Below are positions 35,948-48,416 of a DNA stretch of 64,000 nt, piece by piece. Location: positions 4,777,789-4,841,788 of the forward strand of contig OZ038382.1 in assembly GCA_964036045.1 (NCBI GenBank), read 5' to 3'. The position numbers were made by a program, and so were the translations under genes. Position 1 is the stretch's first letter. Every line of letters starts with the position of its first letter. The notes beneath the pieces were generated by a model. The model was not told where the DNA came from. It searched no databases and saw only the letters and a program-made list of their open reading frames with translations. The DNA is from Eutreptiella sp. 'Long Island Sound 2002'. Taxonomy: Eukaryota > Euglenozoa > Euglenophyceae > Eutreptiales > Eutreptiaceae.

Positions 35948-38900
35948 TGTGACAGAGATGTGTCTCCCATTGCTTGGAGCCTTCTCAGCAAAAACTTTTG
36001 ACCCCCCTCCCAGCACCCCCCCCCCAACCCCCCCAAAAAAGGTGTTATCCAGTTTTAGGGGACAGAGGCCTCAGAATCAAAAAATCCCTTGGGGGGTTGT
36101 CTTATTGGGCAAAATAATGATTTTACAAGGGGTTGGACATCCAATATCATGCCTTGGGGTATGCTACGCGAATGACCCCAAAAAAGGGGGGTATACAACG
36201 CCCGCGCCTGCGCTTGATCTAACAACCTCTCTTCGAGGTGATTTCACCCAAACACAACAACTGGCCACCCATTTGTGATGCCACGGCCCCTATGACCGCT
36301 TTTGGGCAGCATTCCATGGTACCGCCGTTCTATGCCAACCGGGCCACCCAAGCTGGCAATGGTTCCTCCCCAGGACACATAGACTGCTGCAGCACAATTG
36401 GTGAAAGCGAGGCTAGTGCTTGTGCTGGTCCAAGTACCGGCAGACGAATGGTAGCCAGTGGTGACCAATTAGTTGTTGTTTCACTAAGAGGGTGCCTCGC
36501 ATGCGGTGCGCTGAGTTGTTGGGCTTGGGCATGTTGTGGCAATTTTGGATGTGACCATCTTGTATGCATACCATCACCGCACTGCTTGGTATCATCAAGC
36601 TCCAGCTCGATTGCACTAGGTATTTGAACTGCATGCTTGACATTATGGTCTCCGTTACTCATGGCTTCTCTGGTGGTGGTGGAAGGCAAAATGTGATGAA
36701 TGGTCCTATCATTTCCGTTCTAGTCGAGTAGTCTAGTACTCTGGTCTAGTAGGGTATGGGGCGTATTTTTGTGGTTTTTGAAGTTTTTGTGGGTGGTGGG
36801 GCCCCCTTGCTTGTGACGCTCTATGGGGCAGGCAAAAGGGTGAAGGAGTAGGAGGATAATGTGTGTTATTGAAAGTGGAGGGGCTGGATGGGAGTGCCTG
36901 TTGGGGCGGTAGTGGGGCAGTTTGGGGACGCTAGAGTGTGTGCCATCTGACTAACACAACCGATCGCTTCCTCAAAGCCAGTGGCCGCATGAGTTGGGTT
37001 GTGGGATGCATCTGTTGGTGAAGGGATGATGATATGGTCGATGCTCACTACTGCCGTCATCCACTCGGCATCGTGTTCCAAAGGGCCCAGCTATTCCAGG
37101 ACTGATAGGTGGCAAAGCTCTTGCGCTTTTGGTAGCTGGTCTAGCGCTGTCAAGCCACTTTGGGCGAGCCACAGATGCTGCGGGTGGGGAGGGAGGGGTG
37201 CTGAGCACCTGGTTGCAGATTGGGTCGGTTTGGAGTATGCAACGAAACATCTCCTCGCCCCCCTCCCATATCATGCCACAAGTTGCGGGGTCAAGAAATA
37301 TGGTAAACCCCCCACCCTTGTCCGGGTTCTGGTTATCTCCCAATAATTACAACTTCGGAGCTGTGATATTCCTGCATGGCTGCAGGGCCTTCCTAGTGGA
37401 TCTCACAGCCATGCTGCTGCATCCCCCATTTTTAACTGTATACCACTTTGGGACCTATACTGCAGGCACCATGACCCTGCCTGACTGTTGCTTTCCTGCC
37501 TGCAGCCTTCGTGGTGCATGACACAGCCCCAGTTGTGTCATCGGGACATAGCATGGCAGGTCAACGAGACACTGCAAAAGGCATAGTGCATCAGTGTTGC
37601 GCAAAATGGAGCCTGCACCCAAAATTAATCCCCACCGTCCTCCCAACACTGTCAGCATCTGCCCGGCAGTGGACACCATGGAGGCACAAGGGCACAACTC
37701 TTATCAGTCGAATGGACTCTCAGCCACAAAACCATTCTCACTCCCGGCACCGCCCCCAAGACACATAGCAAGCAACAGAAACCCTGCACCATCAAACATG
37801 CGCCGTCCACAGCTTGGAGGACACACCTCCACAATATACAACAATATTTGTTTTTTTTTTGGTCCCCCACCCAACACGCACACTCCGGCGGCTTCAGGAT
37901 CCCGAACCTCCCCCCATCCCCCCATATCCTATGCCACTGGTCACTCACATACTGGGGCCTTGCAGACAACGTTGACGACCCCCCACCCCTCTTGCCCACC
38001 CCACCCCAAGCCTGACGTCATCAAGTGACGCTCCCTCTCCCCCCCACCCCGAAATACAGAGTGTACGAGGGGCCAGAGGTGCCCACACGACACACAACCG
38101 CATTTTGGCCAATTTTCATCCATTGCAGGAAGCCCACGAGCGGCAGGCATAGGGCCGGGGGGGGGGGGGGGGAAGCAGGAAGAACACGGGCACAACAGGG
38201 GCGCAGTGGTCCATACGAATGAACCAAATGTCACACCACAGGCACCACCGGCCGTTGGCCCATCATTGGTCCCCTCGTTGGTTGGCGTGTTTCACTCGAC
38301 AAGACGATGTTCAACGGCGAGAATATCACTCTGTTTGAGGGACACGTCAGAGTGGCGGTTGGACGGCGGGTTGACCGAGTAACAGGGTCACACGTCTGAA
38401 CAAGGGGGCGGGCGGGGGGGCTTGTGCTGTACTGCAGGTCCTTTTGGCAGCACAGTGCACCTGGGGTACCACAAGCTGCGGACGATGATGCGGCTTTAGA
38501 AATGAGACGGAGATATCCACTTTGGCCCAATTCGCGCACAAGGTGTTCAAACCTAATCCTCCGCTGCCGCATGGGAGCCCGCTCTACGAAGAACAGGGCT
38601 GGGAACTGGCAACATCACCATGCCGTCTCGGAGCCCACAGAAATGGGATGCGGTGGACAAGATAGAAACGAGATAAGGTCAAGCAGCCGACATGACAATG
38701 TTACTAAGGTCAGACCCAAATTCTCCACATGGCTGCTTGGAAAGGGGGTAAACGAGGTGTTTTGGACTCCGGGCTGGAGAAGGGGGTGCGAAACATGGGA
38801 ACAGGGCACCTGCGGACTCTTGGGCATGCGGGAGCGACTAGCAGACAAGCATGCGTCCAATGAGAGTGATGTGCAGCAAACCATGCACACACGCATCATG

Positions 38901-41134
38901 GCGACCCTTCTTTGATCACGGTGCACATGCTCCTGCAAGCAGCTCTTGATGCATGCACTTGTTGTGCAATCACGTGCAGAAAAGCTCGACATACAGCCAT
39001 CGAGACATGTGGCACGCAACCAAAGCAGAAGTCACACGTCAAAAACGCAGAAGGTCCATGGGGCAAGAACCAGCGTAGAACTGCAAATAGTGGCCTGCAT
39101 CCTACCCCGGCACTGTGGGGGCTGTTGTGCACGCTGCATGCAGCCTACACACAGGCGGTAAGCTTGTTACCCCTCACTCCCCTCCCCCTTGCGCAGGTCC
39201 GGGCGGGGTCAGGACAACGACGGTAGGACGGGGTCGCCGCACTTGGACGTCGCAGGTCTTGCGCGCGACCCGTGGTGCACCGGCATGGCCGGAAACACGC
39301 ACAATTAGTGGCCTCTGATCACGTGGGCCGCATCAGACAAGGCGGCGTCACGCGACATGGCACACAACTATCACCGGCATGGCCCACCCCCATCTGCCTC
39401 TGCAACCGGCACACAACCGTCTCCCGTGACATTCTTGACCCCAGAAACTGTGGTCGGCAAAACGACGGTGTGACGGGCTCACGGTACTGAGACAAGTCCG
39501 TTCGTACGCAAAGGGGGGGCGGGGGGGATGCCATTAAGGCTGAAAGAGTGTGCCGGTTGGTACTTCCGGATGTGCGTACGTGTGCGCCATTTGAGGAGGG
39601 AATCCTCCACGTGTGGGTGGGGGGGTTGGGTGCCCACTCATTGGGTCGGGGTCGGGAGTGAAGAGGGTAGGCTCAAAAAAAACCTGTGAGAGGTGGGCAG
39701 CCTGCAAAGGGGGGGGGGATCTGCCACAAACCACCCCATCCTACAAACAGCTGATTTTTGCATCATCAGGGCCCATTTTACGCCCAAAACCCGATTCGAA
39801 AGCCCTTATATCACTATCCTCGAGGTGGAGGCCGACGCGTCAACTTGCAGACCTCCATCTAAGATTTTGCCCCGAGTCCATTTTCCGAGCTTTCGTGGGC
39901 AGGAATAGTACAGATTGTGTGCAGCGCCTACTACGCCCCCTGTAAGAAAATGTTGGCACTGTGGGCACACCGTCTTTCGAAAATGGGGGATGGGGAGGGC
40001 AAATGAGGGGGCGCGCACTTGGGACGGGAGGCCCAAGGCCCACCCCCTCGGGGATCAAATGTCGCCTGGACTGACGTCCCACAATACTGCCCCACAATGG
40101 CCCCCTCCAGCACCCGCAGGCCCCATCGGCACCCAGCGCCCCCCTTCAAGGGGCCCACCGAACCAAACAACCGAGTGCAGACATCCCTCACTGAAGTGAC
40201 TGACGGCATAAGGGGAAGGGGACTCGAACCTCCTCTTGGCACCGCAGAGGAGGAGCTTGTCCCGCCGAAGCGCAGGGTTTCGCGTGGCGTTCATCTTTCA
40301 ATGCCAACTCCGTCGCCTCCCCTCGGCATTGCTATTTTCTTCCGCGGCGTCGTCGAAGGGGACTGCGTGCGACCTGGTCTCCAAAAGACGCACAGACCTC
40401 CGCCAAGATCGCCCATCGCAGTGTGAAGGGCGGCCGTGGCCCAATCCGCACTGCCGCGTGCATTTAGTTGTGGCACAGCCGCTCATAAGACAGCAACGAA
40501 TCGCAAGCCCCACAACGCAATTGGATCCCGGTGCGCCAAAGCACCGAAGCACGTCGCGACTGATGGGCCGGGGGTGGTGCGCTGTCCCGCTCTCGGTGCT
40601 CCCATCCAGTGGTCTGACATTTGTCCCTCCCTCTCTGCCTCACCCTCGCGCAAGCCCAAAGTCCTACGGTCAGAAAAGAGACCCCGTGCATAGCCCTCAG
40701 GCCGGCGATGGTGTTCTGAAAGGGGCGTAAGACCATCCACTTATCTGATCTACTGTGCCACAAGGTGTATGCACATGGCTCAGCTCCTCTCACACTCTCA
40801 GAACAAGGCCAGATCCACAGCATTCTACATCGCCGAAAAAAAGAGAGACAGATGCAAATAGATACCTCGACAGGGGGACGGTATCTACGCCCCCTTCCCA
40901 TCCCTGGCCCTCTGCACACCACCCTAGACCTGTTCCTGTGCACTGCAGTCGTATGTGACTTGCCACCAGCGTCCGCCAACTTCGACGCTATCGGACAAAG
41001 CTGAGTCCGAATGAGTTCTGTCCTGAAGCGACAAGCGCAAACCGATGACGCGCGCGCGGCCTCACATTCGCCAGGCCCCCGGTGCCGCTCCAAAGAGGCC
41101 GCTGCAGCACTCCACTACCCCCCGAAGTGCTGCA
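35948..41134. other. Intergenic, no supported gene
   Basis: It contains the second copy of the TGATTTTACAAGGGG repeat (36098-36134), a G15 run near 38158, and the reverse copy (39540-39640) of the 11145-11230 repeat. GC rises between 40030 and 41100, where a 209-codon open frame (41093-40464, -) begins just downstream of the PLA2 stop; it shows no motif and may be chance. Confidence 0.4.
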
Positions 41135-41824
41135 TCACAATTCGTCGGGAATATCCCTGAACTCGATCGCGCTCTTCCCGTACTGCACCATCAAGTTGTA
41201 GTACAGCTCCCCCTCCTTGCCTTTGAACTCGCCCAGCTTCAGCCCTTCCTCCTCCGGCACGCCGTGTTGCTTCAACCGCTCCACCTCGGCCTCGTGGCGC
41301 TCGTCCTTCTGCTTCTCAGGCACACAGTCACAGGCCTTCTCCTGACCCGTCGAATGGAACCCCTTCCCGAAAAGCGCCGTCATACCACTGAACCCGTCCG
41401 CCTGCTCCTGGCACTCCGCGCGCTTCTCGCCGTGGGCCTGGCACACCTCCTTCATGCAGCCCTTGAACTCGCTTTCGCAGAAGTCGAACGTGGTGCCGCA
41501 AAGGGAGTAGCAGATGTCGTGGCGGTTACAACACTTGAACAGGCCCCAGGGCTCCTTGACCTGCATTCCCTGCGGCCCACAGCCGTTTGCGTACAACTCC
41601 GGCGCCTTCTTGGCAGGCACTCGCACGTGTCCCGAAGGGCAGGCTTTCTTGTCTTTTTTGGCCCTTTTCCTGCCCCCTCCACCCCCGAAGAGGTCGGACA
41701 GGTCCAGCTCGGGCTCTCCCTTCCTTCGCTTAGTTTTTGGCGTGCGCTTGGGCGCACGGTCGCAAGACACAGAGCCCAGCAGAAAGAGGAGCAAAGCGCA
41801 CCAGAAAACGAGGCGGAGTGCCAT
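41135..41824 (-). CDS. Secreted phospholipase A2, group XII type
   Basis: A complete single-exon gene of 229 residues. Residues 1-21 form a clear signal peptide (LRLVFWCALLLFLLGSVSC). A basic, Gly-rich stretch (28-60) follows. The catalytic core includes the calcium-loop-like NGCGPQG (80-86) and the active-site helix CCNRHDICYSLCG (98-110), with His102 and Asp103. About a dozen core cysteines follow in a pattern like group XII enzymes (PLA2G12A/B). The C-terminal tail (170-229) is Lys/Glu-rich and ends PDEL. The family hydrolyses the sn-2 acyl bond of phospholipids with calcium, outside the cell or in the secretory route. The start is the first ATG giving a signal peptide. Codons are strongly GC3-biased. 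No nearby AATAAA was seen. Confidence 0.9.
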   Translation of the reverse strand: MALRLVFWCALLLFLLGSVSCDRAPKRTPKTKRRKGEPELDLSDLFGGGGGRKRAKKDKKACPSGHVRVPAKKAPELYANGCGPQGMQVKEPWGLFKCCNRHDICYSLCGTTFDFCESEFKGCMKEVCQAHGEKRAECQEQADGFSGMTALFGKGFHSTGQEKACDCVPEKQKDERHEAEVERLKQHGVPEEEGLKLGEFKGKEGELYYNLMVQYGKSAIEFRDIPDEL

Positions 41825-43505
41825 CCCACGATGAAACAAAAATGTGTCGCACCTTGCAATGCCAAAGTGCAAAACATGTGGGGACATGGGTGGCCTTTGC
41901 TCAGTGGCCGGGGGGCTGGGAAAGGGGGAGTTGACTGCCCCCTTCCACAAAATTAAAATAAGGAATCCACAATTTCGCACTTGACTTGCTGTCACAATGC
42001 AACACTAAACCTGGCTGCTGTTATATGTGCACTGTGGGCCAGCGCCTCTATGCCACTTTAAGCCAGACCCGTTTCTGCAACGGACGCTGTGCAGAAAGGG
42101 CAATTTTTTCACAGCGTCCACTCTGCATTTTGCATTGTGCAGTCCGCACACTGCACGCTATTCGCTGTGCACACCTTGCAAGAGGCATACTGCACACTCT
42201 GTGCAATTTACTACACATTCTGCAGACGGCATGAGCACCACAGTTGCAGGTATCAGGCATCTGTTGATCAAATTCCATGGCTTAGGTTCGACTTGTGATG
42301 CAACGCCTCCTATTGCACTTGATATTCCCTTGTGGCAACCCCTTGCCCACACCCTTCCAACGCATATGATGAATCTTGCTTGGACCTTTCGCCTTGTAGT
42401 GGTTGATGAAGGCTTAGCGGAATGGGTGACCGACAGAGACCCTGCAAGTAGCATAGTGCCCAGCGAATGGGCTGCGACTCAATGCACCCAATGTCCCTCC
42501 CTAGTACAACAAGGATTGTGTCATAGCTATGCCCATTGTGATTGGCCAACAATTGTGTGTGACTGACTGTGTGTGGCCATTGGGAGAGGCGTGGCCTAGT
42601 TCATGGAAAATGATATGTCCTGTGGGAGAGAAGCTAGTTGGGCATCTCCTCCTTCACATCTGCCCGGGCCATTTGTAAGCCGGCCTCGTTGTGGCAGTTC
42701 AGGCCGGAGGTTGTGGCAGGCTGTTGCTTCCAATGGGTATCGTTGCTCTTCCACAATCATGGGGACATAAAAGGGATGCAAATGTGCAAGGAGGGGAAGG
42801 GGGAGGGGGAGGGGGAGCAGGGGCAGGAGGAGCAGGAGGACTTTACAGGATTTGCTTGTTGTCCACTCTAGTGATGTACGTCCAGTGTGTCTTCGATCTG
42901 CTTCATGCTTCAAAATGATGATTCTCAAACCAACTTGAATCAACTCACACCATGTAAGTTCAGTAAGGGCGAGTTGCCACTGGTGGCCAAATTGACGGAA
43001 CATTCTTCAGCATTTTCCCCAAAAGTTGGAGCCCCCCATCCAACAGAATAACACAGCATAGTGATGTCCTCCTATGGGCGCAACAATTTCTCGTTGAAGA
43101 CACTAATGCACCAAGCTCATGCTTCCAAATGGAGCTGTTGTTTTTCCATAGCGATCAGGACTTCAAACGGATGTAAGGCCATATTCTAAGCCGTGGCTCT
43201 GCACTACAGCCGTGGTTTAACCTCGGAATTCAAGACAGAAACTGTCACACCAAGTGGGTCCTTACGAATGGAGCCATTGGGACATCAAAGGAGTGCAAAT
43301 GGGTAAAGAGGGGACGTGGCAGCAAGGAGGAGGAACTGGAGGACTTCATGATTCTTCTATGATAATTCTGTAGAACAACAACATCATCATCAACACGATC
43401 AATATCAACAAGAATGGTCCACTCTCTGCGCCTGGCCGGCTCCTATTTCATTTGGCGGGAGGGGGGGGGGATCCCACCCCACCCCAAAAGCCCGCCCCCC
43501 CCCCC

Positions 43506-43620
43506 CAGGGACTTGCTTGAGCGGGGGGGGGGAGGGGGGGAGGGGGTCCAGGGGAGGGGGGGAGGGGGTCCAGGGGGGAGGCCCCCCCCCTGCCGGAATG
43601 AAAATTAAAGCAAGTCCCTG
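43506..43620. repeat. Short inverted repeat enclosing G/C runs
   Basis: CAGGGACTTGCTT at 43506-43518 is the exact reverse complement of 43608-43620. The 89 bp between them consist mainly of G runs, ending in a C run, with a repeated GGGGGTCCAGGGG phrase. It could be the ends of a tiny element. Confidence 0.6.
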
Positions 43621-44799
43621 CTCCCCCCCCCCCCATCTAAGGGCACCCACCTCCTTGTAACAGGGTGGGGTGGGATGGGGCCAAATCGTTTGATTGCCAA
43701 AATTGAAAATGGAAGGTGATAGTATTTTTGGCCCAGCCAGATGATTACTGTATATTCTTGGTGGTATCTGGATGGTTGCTGTTCAAAACCTATTCAAAAC
43801 GTTGATTGTTGCCACCTACAAAGCATAAGCACACCTACCTTTGATGCACCCTTCCTCCCAATTCAAAATGCACACTGCTAAGATATGCCATCCCATCCCA
43901 AACCCCGCCCCCCTGTAAAAGCAAACCCCCCCTCTAAGCAGGGTGGGGTGGCAAACCCCCCCCCCGCCATGTAGAATTGGCCCCGCCCGCCTTCAAGGTC
44001 TTTCTCTGCGCCTTAACGTCTTCCGGATCAGGGATGCTCCCTCGACAGAAGACGCATATGTATGAACTTGGTGATGCCAGTTTCTGCCAGATTGGCGATG
44101 CCATGTCCAATGGACAAAATGGCACAAAAAAAAAATGCAATGAATGATCATATGTGTTGCTAAGGGGTCTATTGAACTTCACAAAAGAGTCCCGAGGCCA
44201 ATGGCATCCTTGTATTTAACTTGTTTACCCAGGTGTTAAACTCAATGTGGGTTGCGACTTGGACCAAGAAATGCAACCTTGATTGTGGGGTAGACTGCAT
44301 GTTCCTACTGCATTGCCGACCAATTGTGCCTATGGAACACTGAACCCTTGTGCCTTGTCGCATGGCATCAAGGAAACTCGGGTCCCAAATCAATACAATC
44401 CCTACACTTACTGTAGCTTGGGCAGGACTGCTGCTTGCGCAAGCACAAGTGCTCCTGACTGGCCGCCAGCAGTTTCTTTGGTCGCCTCCTCTTTGTAAAT
44501 AACGTGCCTCCATTGTTCCATTTGGCAAACAAAGCAAAATCTGACTACTTATAGCTGTGCTGCTGACACTGTTACTGACACTGAACAATAGGAACTGTAC
44601 TGGACGGGGCTTTTATTTGTACTTCGTCCCCACCCTCGGTCCACGACACCCCAATGGGACGTTCCGTAAAGCTATGACAAAACCATACCACTTTTCTTAG
44701 GCTGCAGCAAGGCCCCCCCAGTGCCCAATCCTGCGGTAGCCACAGTCAAGCTGGGTACCTCCAATCGTGGGGCACCATTGGACATTGACCCAGCTCTGG

Positions 44800-45545
44800 G
44801 CACAAGATGTAATGATTTTCAACATGAAGTTGCTTTCGAAAATGACTTCTTTCTCAAAATGGTAGCATCAAATCAGGGCAAAATTAACCCCATGGAAGCC
44901 TGAAACTAATGAGGATGGTGATTAAACGAAAAAAATCAACCCACATAGAAAACAATTTGGCTTTTGAAAGTTCTTCCACAAGGATTATTGCTCGATTGTT
45001 TTGTACGTGGTGGTATTTTTTTCTCTGATCAGCATCCCCATGGCCTCACGCTTGAATGGTGTCAATTTTGTCCCCGTTTGACACTAACATTTTGAGAAAG
45101 AAATCATTTTCGATGGCCAGTCCATGTTGAAAAATCATTGCATCTCCACAAGAGGGACATTTTGGCCCAAAGCTTGCCAAAGCCTGCAAAATAGAACGTG
45201 CGCTATCTCCACAAAGTGTGCTTCATTTTTGGCTGAAAAGAGCACCATTGCAATCGGAGGGGGGCTTGTCTCTGCTGTTAAGCACCGCCTTAGGCTGCGG
45301 CAAGGCCCTCCCCCGGTGTCCAATGCGGTAGCGGCCATGGTCAAGCTGGCAAATTTCCAATTGTGCTCGCACCTTCAAAGGGAGTATCGCCAAACTATTT
45401 CCTATGTGGATTGATTTTTTTCGTTCGACCGCCACTCATTAATTTCACGCTTTCATGGGGTTAATCTTGCCCTAATTTGATGATAGTATTTTGAGATAGA
45501 AGTCATTTTCGATGGCAACTTTATGTTCAAAATCACTACTACCCA
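44800..45545. repeat. Three copies of a ~140 bp dispersed repeat
   Basis: One copy at about 44810-44950 is inverted relative to copies at about 45000-45140 and 45405-45545. They share phrases such as GAAGTCATTTTCGA and CATGGGGTTAAT. Directly repeated pieces around CTTAGGCTGC and GCAAGGCCC lie beside them (44696 and 45286). The cluster looks like nested or rearranged element ends. Confidence 0.55.
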
Positions 45546-46227
45546 AAGCGGGCTGATGACAGAATAGCGAGTGGTCATTTGTACTATGGGGTGGGCCCTT
45601 CGTATTGTTGTGGCCATAGAGGGAACATTACTATGCAAAGGTGTGCACAGGGCAATTACTCCCTTACAGTGCCGTCAGCATGCAAATCTCTCTATCCGAG
45701 CGCAGGTGTGTGCAGATCAAACTCAATCCCCAATTGCGCACTGCATCACTACGTCTGGTACAGACCTCCACTAGGTCCCTTAGTCATAAGGTACATACAC
45801 CTACTATACCTTAAACAGGCTGCACCTTTGAGGGGTGGGGTAGGCTCTTTAATGCAGCCCTGTCTTGGTGGGCGTTTGAAAAGATGCCGATTGAGAGCTC
45901 CCACCACATCTTTTCTTCCAAGCAAAAATGATGTTGTCCATTTTGTTAAATGGCTCGATTTTGGGTATGTTCAATGAGCCACGTTGTTTGAGGGGGCGAC
46001 GCGCCCTCTCAAACATGTTGGTGGGTCAACAAACCCTGTTGGATATGAGGGCTGCTTCCCAACAAAGGGGGTCGATTTTCACACACAAATACGCACGAGA
46101 ATGCGGACACAGACACGTGCAGAAACGTGAGCGCGAACCTGCACCAATGTGTGCAGAAAAGCACACCAACACATGCAGAAACGCGAATCAAAACACCTCG
46201 AAGCATGCACACACGCGGGCACACATT

Positions 46228-46250
46228 CACACACACACACACACACACAA
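46228..46250. repeat. (CA)n microsatellite
   Basis: A short perfect CA tract lies inside a longer ACAC-rich stretch (46080-46290). Confidence 0.9.
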
Positions 46251-48110
46251 ACACATATGCGTGCGCACGCACGCACACACAACCGTGAGATACGCACATA
46301 CACCTAATGACGATAATGACGATTTGTGTCCTGGGATGTCATGTACAGTGTGCAAATGATGGCACATATATAAACGGGATGCAAGCCCGTGGTGTAAGGT
46401 AGGGTAAGGACCGAGAGTACCACTGCCTACCGCCACAAGTCCTGGTCCACCGCGCTTGTTCTGGTGCCAATCTGCACACCTTGCTGCTTCGCAGAACCGC
46501 TGCGAGCTACTGCTTGTTGCCCTTTGTACCGGCATAGGTGCGTGGTGGCTGCGGCCAGGGATATTGAATTCAAGCTCGGTGGGACCTGGTTGTTGTTGGT
46601 TGACCTGTCGGTCATGCTGAAAATCATGTTGTTGGTTGTACTGTTGGTTCTGCTGGTGGTTGCGTGGTTGCTTGTGGGGTGCGCTGTGCAGTTGGTTGTT
46701 CCTTGGTGGTGCGGTTACCCTGCTTGTGTTGTTTGTCGTGTTGTTGGTCGTGTTGTTGGTCGTGTTGTAGGTTGTATTGTTGGTTGTGTAGCTCGTTGAT
46801 TGGTGCGGCTGGAATATTAAACGTGCATTTGTCTGCAGCCTGTTGGCTGCGTTAACGGCAGGATCGTGGCGAACACCTGGCCGCCATGGCAGGCGAGGTG
46901 CAGTACAAGCAGCCATCGCACGAATGTTTCGCAGGTGTTCACCACTGTAGGTAGCACTCTACCTTCCTGCCACTACATCACCAGTGTTTGCACGAAGGAC
47001 AGGTCAAGCCCTTCACCTACCCCACAATGTGCAGCATTCGGCTGGTTAGGCTTCCTCCGCTCCGGCTTGCCATTCGACTGGCTTCAACCGCTTGCAAATG
47101 AACTAGATCCCCCGTGCAGTCCCACCAACAGCCTGGGCTACGCTCCCCCTCACGGCACCCCGTTCTGTTGATACATTACAAAAACAAATCAGAAATAATT
47201 CTTCCCTAATTCTGATTGCGTGTGCACGCGACTGCCAACTGATAATTTCTAACAGCAAATCACAAATCGAAATGCTGCTTCCTTGTGCCCAAAATTCCTG
47301 GGACATATTCAATGTTTGGTCATATGGGGCGAAAATACGAAGTGTGCCAACGCCTGAGCACGCGACAGTCAGGAAGTAGCCAACCAGAGGCCAGCGGCAC
47401 GAGAAAACGCTCCGCAACGTCCCTCATTACCAATACGTGTTCAGAAGTGCAGCGTCGCGTCAACGTCATGTAGATGAACTGGCGGCGTAAATGTAATTGT
47501 GGTTTGCCCAACCCCAACCTCCACCTCCGGCGCCCCACTTGTCTCATCACAGGCGCATGTACAATTCGGGGAGTGTCTGGGGGGGGGAGGGGGATGCAAA
47601 GACTTTTGGGTTTGCTCACTCACGTGTGGATTGCCCTTTCCAGTAACATGTTGAGCGTACACGAGTGGAAGACACAGCCTTTTTCTACACACCTGTGACC
47701 TTCGATAACCGTCGGGGAACCAACAACAATCCAGTACCATTAGCACCAAAAAGTAGTTCCCCATGGGCGTCAGCAAAGGAACGGTCTCCAGGTGGGCGTG
47801 TGGATGAGTGAGTGGGTGGGGGGCCATGTGGGCGAGAACAAAACCGGCCAGAGCACTTCCGGTGCCAACGCAACGCCTTTTGCCGCAGGGAAATGTACGT
47901 TGGGGCTGCCGTAGTACTGAGACATGTGGGGGCGATGGAACCCGCGAAGTCAGGGACCGGCACACCAAGCCCCCGGTGCTCGCGGGCACGACCCCCGGCG
48001 CTGCTCCCGCCCCTGTTCCACTGCTTCCGCTGACAAAATGTCTGCAATACCCCCGCAAAAAGGTGTACACTGAGGAGGCGGGGGCCGTGCCTAGAGGGAG
48101 GGGCCCGGTC

Positions 48111-48416
48111 TCACTGTTCCTGTTTCCCGACGAAGAACTCGCCCACGGACGACAGCACACTGTCCACCACGGGCTCTGAGCCCTCCAACGCCGCCCGTAC
48201 TTCCTCCGCCGAGGGCTTCTCGGCGCTCTCGAGCAGGACCACCGGGGGCCCGATCTTGGGCTTGCGGGCCACAAGCCATCCTTCGGGGTACGACTTCAGC
48301 AGAATGCACTCCACGCCCTTCTCGCCGCCATCGGCCTCCAGGAGCGGTCGCAGCAAATAGATGGTGTTGAAGGTGGACTTCAGGTTCTCCTCCTGCTCCG
48401 GGCTGATGTACTTGGT
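48111..48416 (-). CDS. DUF1995 exon 4
   Basis: The acceptor is CGTTGCTCAG. It encodes the C-terminal part with STFNTIYLLRPL and SYPEGWLV, ending GEFFVGKQEQ at the stop. Confidence 0.8.
   Translation of the reverse strand, partial: TKYISPEQEENLKSTFNTIYLLRPLLEADGGEKGVECILLKSYPEGWLVARKPKIGPPVVLLESAEKPSAEEVRAALEGSEPVVDSVLSSVGEFFVGKQEQ

Larger units (their letters stand above)
41825..48110. other. Intergenic, repeats, no supported gene
   Basis: Upstream of the PLA2 start, 42000-42235 is unusually dense in TGCA/GTGCAC words. G/C-run DNA fills 43450-43640 and 43905-43970. Element copies lie at 44190-44560 and 44800-45545, and a CA tract at 46228-46250. The stretch 46610-46800 is TTG/GTTGTTGGT-rich and reads as an Asn/Thr-rich frame on the minus strand, probably from the repeat itself. 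Confidence 0.4.

Noticed and set aside
40201-40260. Box B-like GGTTCGAGTCC on the minus strand
   Set aside because: No box A or cloverleaf can be formed upstream; the neighbouring CCTCCTCT/AGAGGAGG hairpin does not correspond to an anticodon arm.
40464-41093. 209-codon minus-strand frame downstream of PLA2
   Set aside because: No recognisable motif, and the codon use does not resemble the PLA2 exon. Possibly chance in a GC-rich stretch.
46227-46916. 229-codon minus-strand frame rich in Asn/Thr/Gln
   Set aside because: The composition comes from GTT/TTG repeats and the CA tract, with no conserved motif or convincing splice sites.
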